Shown here piece by piece: positions 40,164-45,015 of a stretch of 45,015 bases of DNA. Each line of letters opens with the position of its first letter. Positions within the stretch are counted from its first letter, which is position 1. The stretch lies in assembly GCA_002918705.1 (NCBI GenBank), contig PQKR01000014.1, positions 1-45,015 on the forward strand, written 5' to 3'. Made by a program: the position numbers and the translations under genes. Under the pieces are notes generated by a model that was not told where the DNA came from, searched no databases, and was given only the letters and a program-made list of their open reading frames with translations. Origin of the DNA: Escherichia sp. ESNIH1 (GTDB lineage Bacteria > Pseudomonadota > Gammaproteobacteria > Enterobacterales > Enterobacteriaceae).

Positions 40164-41144
40164 ATGGCACAACTAGTACAACTCACCGCAACGGTGTCCG
40201 AAAATCAACTCGGTCAACGCTTAGATCAGGCATTGGCCGAAATGTTCCCGGATTATTCACGTTCGCGCATAAAAGAGTGGATCCTTGACCAGCGCGTGCA
40301 GGTCAACGGCAAAATCTGCGACAAACCCAAAGAGAAAGTATTGGGGGGCGAGCGCGTCGCCATCAATGCCGAGATCGAAGAAGAGGCGCGCTTTGAGCCG
40401 CAGGCTATCCCGCTCAACATCGTCTATGAAGATGACGATATTCTCGTGATCAACAAGCCGCGCGACTTCGTGGTGCATCCGGGCGCAGGTAACCCTGACG
40501 GCACCGTGCTGAATGCGCTGCTGCACTACTATCCGCCGATCGCTGACGTGCCGCGCGCGGGTATTGTGCACCGTCTGGATAAAGACACTACCGGCCTGAT
40601 GGTGGTCGCCAAAACCGTTCCGGCTCAGACCCGTTTGGTAGAGTCCCTGCAGCTGCGCGAAATCACCCGTGAGTATGAGGCCGTTGCCATTGGCCATATG
40701 ACGGCGGGCGGTACGGTGGAAGAGCCGATCAGCCGCCACCCCACCAAGCGTACCCATATGTCGGTGCATCCGATGGGCAAGCCTGCGGTGACCCACTACC
40801 GCATTATGGAGCACTTCCGTGTGCACACGCGTCTGCGCCTGCGCCTTGAGACAGGCCGTACGCACCAGATCCGTGTTCACATGGCGCACATTACCCATCC
40901 GCTGGTGGGCGATCAGCTCTACGGTGGCCGTCCGCGTCCGCCGAAGGGGGCGTCTGATGAATTTATTACTGCCCTGCGTCAGTTCGATCGCCAGGCGCTG
41001 CACGCCACTATGCTGCGTCTCTATCACCCCATTACCGGTATCGAGATGGAGTGGCATGCGCCAATCCCACAGGATATGATCGATCTGATCGACGCCATGC
41101 GCGCCGATTTCGAAACCCATAAAGAGGACGTTGACTGGCTATGA
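40164..41144 (+). CDS. rluD: 23S rRNA pseudouridine synthase RluD
   Basis: RluD makes pseudouridines 1911, 1915 and 1917 in helix 69 of 23S rRNA. It has 326 residues, as in E. coli. The N-terminal S4-like RNA-binding domain (LGQRLDQALAEMFPDYSRSR) is followed by the catalytic domain with Asp139 in AGIVHRLDKDTTGLMVVAKT. The RLETGRTHQIRVHMAHITHP block completes the fold. Its stop overlaps the pgeF start by 4 bases, so the two are coupled. Confidence 0.98.
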   Translation: MAQLVQLTATVSENQLGQRLDQALAEMFPDYSRSRIKEWILDQRVQVNGKICDKPKEKVLGGERVAINAEIEEEARFEPQAIPLNIVYEDDDILVINKPRDFVVHPGAGNPDGTVLNALLHYYPPIADVPRAGIVHRLDKDTTGLMVVAKTVPAQTRLVESLQLREITREYEAVAIGHMTAGGTVEEPISRHPTKRTHMSVHPMGKPAVTHYRIMEHFRVHTRLRLRLETGRTHQIRVHMAHITHPLVGDQLYGGRPRPPKGASDEFITALRQFDRQALHATMLRLYHPITGIEMEWHAPIPQDMIDLIDAMRADFETHKEDVDWL

Positions 41145-41872
41145 CATCGCTGATTGTTCCGCAGTGGCCGCTGCCTGAAGGCGTCGCGGCCTGTAGTTCG
41201 ACCCGCAACGGCGGCGTGAGCCTCGCCCCCTGGGACTCCCTGAACCTGGGCGCACACTGCGGCGACAACCCTGAGCATGTCGAAGAGAACCGTCGTCGGC
41301 TGTTTGCCGCAGGCGGTTTGCCCTCAAAGCCCGTCTGGCTCGAGCAGGTGCACGGCAAAACGGTGCTACCGCTCTCCGGCGAACCGTATGCCTCTAAGCG
41401 GGCAGATGCCTCATACAGTAATACCCCCGGCACGGTGTGCGCCGTGATGACCGCCGACTGTCTGCCGGTGCTGTTCTGTAACCGTGCGGGAACCGAAGTC
41501 GCTGCCGCGCATGCGGGCTGGCGCGGTCTGTGCGCGGGCGTGCTGGAGGAGACGGTAGCCTGCTTTGCGGATAAGCCAGAAAACATCATCGCCTGGCTTG
41601 GGCCGGCCATTGGTCCTGACGCCTTTGAAGTTGGCCCGGAAGTACGTGACGCGTTTATTGCTGAAGATTCGAACGCTTCAGCGGCATTTCGTGCGGCAGG
41701 CGAAAAATATTTTGCCAATATCTATCAGCTTGCCCGTCAGCGGCTGGCCCGCGTCGGCGTAGACGCCGTCTACGGTGGCGACCGGTGCACCTTCAGCGAG
41801 CAAAGTGAATTCTTCTCTTATCGCCGCGACAAAACCACCGGGCGTCTGGCAAGTTTCATTTGGCTGATATAA
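41141..41872 (+). CDS. pgeF: Peptidoglycan editing factor PgeF (YfiH, laccase-domain)
   Basis: This 243-residue protein of the multicopper-oxidase-like YfiH family (DUF152) is credited with removing wrongly added L-Ser from UDP-MurNAc precursors. The family also has purine nucleoside phosphorylase-like activity. The metal ligands of YfiH are conserved at the same positions: His71 (EQVHGK), Cys107 (TADCLPV) and His124 (AAHAGWRGL). It is coupled to rluD and followed by the clpB heat-shock promoter. Confidence 0.96.
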   Translation: MTSLIVPQWPLPEGVAACSSTRNGGVSLAPWDSLNLGAHCGDNPEHVEENRRRLFAAGGLPSKPVWLEQVHGKTVLPLSGEPYASKRADASYSNTPGTVCAVMTADCLPVLFCNRAGTEVAAAHAGWRGLCAGVLEETVACFADKPENIIAWLGPAIGPDAFEVGPEVRDAFIAEDSNASAAFRAAGEKYFANIYQLARQRLARVGVDAVYGGDRCTFSEQSEFFSYRRDKTTGRLASFIWLI

Positions 41873-41934
41873 CCTAAAGAATCAAGACGATCCAGTACGT
41901 GTAACATTCTTTGTACATAATTTAGATCATTAAC

Positions 41935-41963
41935 CTTGAATAATTGAGGGATGACCTCATTTA
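41935..41963 (+). promoter_or_regulatory. Sigma-32 heat-shock promoter of clpB
   Basis: CCTTGAATAATTGAGGGATG followed by ACCTCATTTA closely matches the mapped E. coli clpB sigma-32 promoter. It has a CTTGAA -35 and a CCTCATTTA-type -10, about 40 bases upstream of the clpB start. Confidence 0.85.
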
Positions 41964-42003
41964 ATCTCCAGTAGCAAATTTGACCTGTATTATGGGAGGA
42001 GTT

Positions 42004-44577
42004 ATGCGTCTGGATCGTCTTACTAATAAATTCCAGCTTGCTCTTGCCGACGCTCAGTCACTCGCGCTGGGGCAAGACCATCAATATATCGAACCACTTC
42101 ATCTTATGAGCGCCTTGCTGACACAGGAGGGGGGATCGGTACGTCCGTTACTCACCTCTGCCGGTGTCAACGCAGGCCAGCTCCGCACCGCCATTGACCA
42201 GGCGCTCAGCCGCCTGCCGCAGGTAGAGGGTACCGGCGGCGACGTTCAGCCGTCACAGGATCTGATGCGGGTGCTCAACCTCTGCGACAAGCTGGCGCAG
42301 AAACGTAACGATAACTTTATTTCGTCAGAGCTGTTTGTTCTGGCGGCGCTGGAGTCGCGCGGTACGCTCGCCGATCTGCTGAAAGCAGCGGGAGCGAATA
42401 CCGCCAATGTGACCCAGGCAATTGAACAGATGCGCGGAGGAGAAGGCGTGAACGATCAGGGGGCCGAAGACCAGCGTCAGGCCTTGAAGAAATTTACCGT
42501 CGATCTTACCGAGCGTGCCGAGCAGGGCAAGCTCGATCCGGTCATTGGCCGCGACGAAGAGATCCGCCGTACTATTCAGGTTCTGCAACGTCGTACCAAA
42601 AATAACCCGGTGCTGATCGGGGAGCCGGGCGTAGGTAAAACCGCCATCGTGGAAGGACTGGCACAGCGGATTGTTAACGGCGAAGTGCCGGAAGGGCTGA
42701 AAGGTCGCCGGGTGCTGGCGCTGGATATGGGCGCGCTGGTGGCCGGGGCGAAATATCGTGGTGAGTTCGAAGAGCGCTTAAAAGGTGTGCTTAACGATCT
42801 GGCGAAGCAGGAGGGCAACGTCATCCTGTTTATCGACGAGCTGCACACGATGGTAGGCGCAGGCAAGGCCGATGGCGCAATGGATGCCGGGAACATGCTG
42901 AAGCCGGCGCTTGCCCGCGGCGAACTGCACTGCGTCGGCGCAACCACGCTGGACGAGTACCGTCAGTATATTGAGAAAGATGCCGCGCTGGAGCGACGCT
43001 TCCAGAAAGTGTTCGTTGCCGAGCCGTCGGTTGAAGATACCATCGCTATCCTGCGCGGGCTGAAAGAGCGCTATGAGCTGCATCACCATGTGCAGATCAC
43101 CGACCCGGCCATCGTGGCGGCGGCGACGCTGTCCCACCGCTACATTGCCGACCGCCAGCTGCCGGATAAAGCCATCGACCTAATCGATGAGGCCGCATCC
43201 AGCATCCGTATGCAGATCGACTCCAAGCCGGAAGAGCTGGACCGTCTGGACCGGCGCATTATCCAGCTCAAGCTGGAGCAGCAGGCACTGATGAAAGAGT
43301 CCGATGACGCCAGCATCAAGCGTCTGGATATGCTCAACGGCGAACTGGCTGATAAAGAGCGCCAGTACTCTGCGCTGGAAGAGGAGTGGAAGGCGGAGAA
43401 AGCCTCGCTCTCGGGAACGCAGACCATTAAGGCCGAGCTGGAGCAGGCGAAGATTGCCATTGAGCAGGCCCGCCGCGTTGGCGACCTGGCCCGCATGTCC
43501 GAGCTGCAGTACGGGAAGATCCCCGAGCTGGAGAAACAGCTTGAGCAGGCAACGCAGTCGGAAGGCAAAACCATGCGCCTGCTGCGTAACAAAGTTACCG
43601 ATACCGAGATTGCTGAAGTCCTGGCGCGCTGGACCGGTATTCCGGTGGCCCGCATGATGGAAGGCGAGCGCGAAAAACTGCTGCGTATGGAGCAGCAGCT
43701 GCATAGCCGCGTGATTGGCCAGGACGAGGCCGTCGAAGCGGTATCGAACGCCATTCGCCGCAGCCGGGCAGGTCTCTCCGATCCAAACCGTCCGATTGGC
43801 TCCTTCCTGTTCCTTGGGCCAACCGGGGTAGGGAAGACCGAGCTGTGCAAAACGCTGGCTAACTTTATGTTCGACAGCGACGATGCGATGGTGCGTATCG
43901 ATATGTCCGAGTTTATGGAGAAACACTCGGTGTCACGGCTGGTGGGTGCGCCTCCGGGATACGTCGGCTATGAAGAGGGTGGCTATCTGACCGAGGCGGT
44001 ACGTCGTCGTCCCTATTCTGTCATTCTGCTGGATGAGGTAGAGAAAGCGCACCCGGACGTATTCAACATTCTTTTACAGGTGCTGGATGACGGACGCCTG
44101 ACGGACGGGCAGGGGCGCACGGTGGACTTCCGTAATACCGTGGTGATTATGACCTCGAACCTGGGTTCCGATCTGATTCAGGAGCGCTTCGGTGAGCTGG
44201 ACTACGGCCATATGAAAGAGATGGTGATGGGTGTAGTAAGCCATAGCTTCCGTCCGGAGTTCATCAACCGTATCGATGAGGTGGTCGTATTCCATCCGCT
44301 GGGTGAGAAACATATCGCCTCAATTGCCCAGATCCAGCTGCAGCGCCTTTATAAGCGTCTGGAAGAGCGCGGGTATGAGGTGCAGATGTCTGATGAGGCA
44401 CTGAAGCTGCTGAGTGCGAACGGTTACGATCCGGTATACGGGGCGCGTCCGCTAAAACGCGCTATCCAGCAACAGATCGAGAACCCGCTGGCGCAGCAGA
44501 TCCTCTCCGGCGAGCTGATTCCAGGAAAAACGGTACAGCTGGTGGTGAAAGACGACCGCATTGCCGCCGTGCAGTAA
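42004..44577 (+). CDS. clpB: Disaggregase chaperone ClpB
   Basis: This AAA+ hexameric chaperone rescues aggregated proteins with DnaK. It has 857 residues from ATG 42004 ([20 protein letters not shown]) behind GGAGGAG. An upstream in-frame ATG adds eight residues outside the family. The N-domain (1-145) is followed by NBD1 with Walker [11 protein letters not shown], the long coiled-coil M-domain (about 410-520), and NBD2 with [20 protein letters not shown] at 42448-42450 is codon 149, behind GGAGGAG, and matches the internal start that yields the short ClpB form in E. coli. Confidence 0.98.
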   Translation: MRLDRLTNKFQLALADAQSLALGQDHQYIEPLHLMSALLTQEGGSVRPLLTSAGVNAGQLRTAIDQALSRLPQVEGTGGDVQPSQDLMRVLNLCDKLAQKRNDNFISSELFVLAALESRGTLADLLKAAGANTANVTQAIEQMRGGEGVNDQGAEDQRQALKKFTVDLTERAEQGKLDPVIGRDEEIRRTIQVLQRRTKNNPVLIGEPGVGKTAIVEGLAQRIVNGEVPEGLKGRRVLALDMGALVAGAKYRGEFEERLKGVLNDLAKQEGNVILFIDELHTMVGAGKADGAMDAGNMLKPALARGELHCVGATTLDEYRQYIEKDAALERRFQKVFVAEPSVEDTIAILRGLKERYELHHHVQITDPAIVAAATLSHRYIADRQLPDKAIDLIDEAASSIRMQIDSKPEELDRLDRRIIQLKLEQQALMKESDDASIKRLDMLNGELADKERQYSALEEEWKAEKASLSGTQTIKAELEQAKIAIEQARRVGDLARMSELQYGKIPELEKQLEQATQSEGKTMRLLRNKVTDTEIAEVLARWTGIPVARMMEGEREKLLRMEQQLHSRVIGQDEAVEAVSNAIRRSRAGLSDPNRPIGSFLFLGPTGVGKTELCKTLANFMFDSDDAMVRIDMSEFMEKHSVSRLVGAPPGYVGYEEGGYLTEAVRRRPYSVILLDEVEKAHPDVFNILLQVLDDGRLTDGQGRTVDFRNTVVIMTSNLGSDLIQERFGELDYGHMKEMVMGVVSHSFRPEFINRIDEVVVFHPLGEKHIASIAQIQLQRLYKRLEERGYEVQMSDEALKLLSANGYDPVYGARPLKRAIQQQIENPLAQQILSGELIPGKTVQLVVKDDRIAAVQ

Positions 44578-44604
44578 CGCATTGTCGAGAGTAAAAAGCA
44601 TAAA

Positions 44605-44628
44605 ACGAGCCCTGCGGGGCTCGTTTTT
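44605..44628 (+). terminator. clpB terminator
   Basis: ACGAGCCC-TGCG-GGGCTCGT with a five-T tract, 28 bases after the clpB stop. Confidence 0.92.
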
Positions 44629-44711
44629 GTTTATAAACCAGGCAGAACTGTGCTTTGAATCACCGTTTCGCCTAAAATTTAGGCTATCGATAACTTTTTT
44701 TAATTTTATAC

Positions 44712-44739
44712 TTGTCAGTCTGAAATAACTCCCTATAAT
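44712..44739 (+). promoter_or_regulatory. rrn P1: rRNA operon promoter P1
   Basis: TTGTCA (44712-44717) and TATAAT (44734-44739) have a 16-bp spacer, identical in form to E. coli rrn P1. An AT-rich UP-element-like tract (TAACTTTTTTTAATTTTATA) lies directly upstream and the GC-rich discriminator GCGCCACC downstream. It lies after clpB, the rrnG position. Confidence 0.95.
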
Positions 44740-44831
44740 GCGCCACCACTGACACGGAACAACGGCAAGCAAGCCGCCGGGTCAGCGGGACTTCTCCGGA
44801 AGTTCTGCCAGAGAAAAGCGAAAATAAACGC

Positions 44832-44859
44832 TTGACTCTGAAGCGGGAAAGCGTAATAT
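44832..44859 (+). promoter_or_regulatory. rrn P2: rRNA operon promoter P2
   Basis: TTGACT (44832-44837) and TAATAT (44854-44859) have a 16-bp spacer, about 120 bases after P1, followed by the CACACCCCGCGCC discriminator typical of rrn P2. Confidence 0.93.
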
Positions 44860-44892
44860 GCACACCCCGCGCCGCAGCGAAAACAGCGGCAC

Positions 44893-45015
44893 TGCTCTTT
44901 AACAATTTATCAGACAATCTGTGTGGGCACTCGAAGACATGGATTCTTAACGTCGCAAGACGCTAAATGAATACCAAGTCTCAAAGAGTGAACACGTAAT
45001 TCATTACGAAGTTTA
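44893..45015 (+). other. rrn leader with boxA antitermination site, 16S gene just beyond the window
   Basis: TGCTCTTTAACAATTTA at 44893-44909 is the boxA element that loads NusB/NusE for ribosomal antitermination. The rest is the spacer leader before the 16S rRNA. The window ends before the mature 5' end. Confidence 0.92.

Overview
The window is enterobacterial chromosome, most like Enterobacter, Leclercia or a close relative. The host genes run in the E. coli order around aroF-tyrA, pheLA, raiA, bamD, rluD, pgeF and clpB, ending in a rrnG-type promoter. The species cannot be fixed from this window alone.

Positions 1 to about 30,150 are most of a P2/186-type prophage (Peduovirus-like), cut at the left window edge inside the tape-measure gene. 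Late genes on the minus strand follow P2 order from right to left: O, N, M, L, X, a lysis cassette, R, S, V, W, J, I, H, tail-fibre assembly, FI, FII, E/E' and T. P and Q run divergently on the plus strand. Three TGT-N12-ACA dyads, the Ogr/Delta activator signature of P2 late promoters, sit before FI, before V and between O and P. A T TTT TTG slippery site joins E to E'. The lysis cassette has an HP1-type holin, a SAR endolysin with the cysteine layout of P1 Lyz, a four-helix membrane protein and nested Rz/Rz1.

Between Q and the putative cos end (about 21,770) lies an AT-rich three-gene minus-strand cassette (19,309-21,627). It encodes a TIGR04255-like protein, a helix-turn-helix protein and an SHDCDL-motif protein. 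It is not phage core and is the best candidate here for an undescribed system, probably anti-phage. Right of cos come an SOS-controlled gene pair (UmuD-like S24 relative plus a 59-residue protein) behind a near-consensus LexA box, then the early operon: A, dam, zinc finger, DUF2732, DUF5347, fil, cII and cox/apl. The repressor gene is divergent and carries two helix-turn-helix domains. An exported moron protein and the integrase follow.

The prophage appears to have entered the 3' end of rplS (ribosomal protein L19). Directly right of the integrase are the last codons of rplS and its terminator. Host genes follow: a DUF2946 protein and a His/Met-rich PepSY membrane protein, dgcN (without the yfiR and yfiB partners it has in E. 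coli), yfiL, the TyrR-regulated aroF-tyrA operon, an SMP-30/gluconolactonase-like gene, pheA with its pheL attenuator, raiA, bamD, rluD-pgeF, heat-shock clpB, and the P1, P2 and boxA leader of an rRNA operon whose 16S gene begins just past the window.
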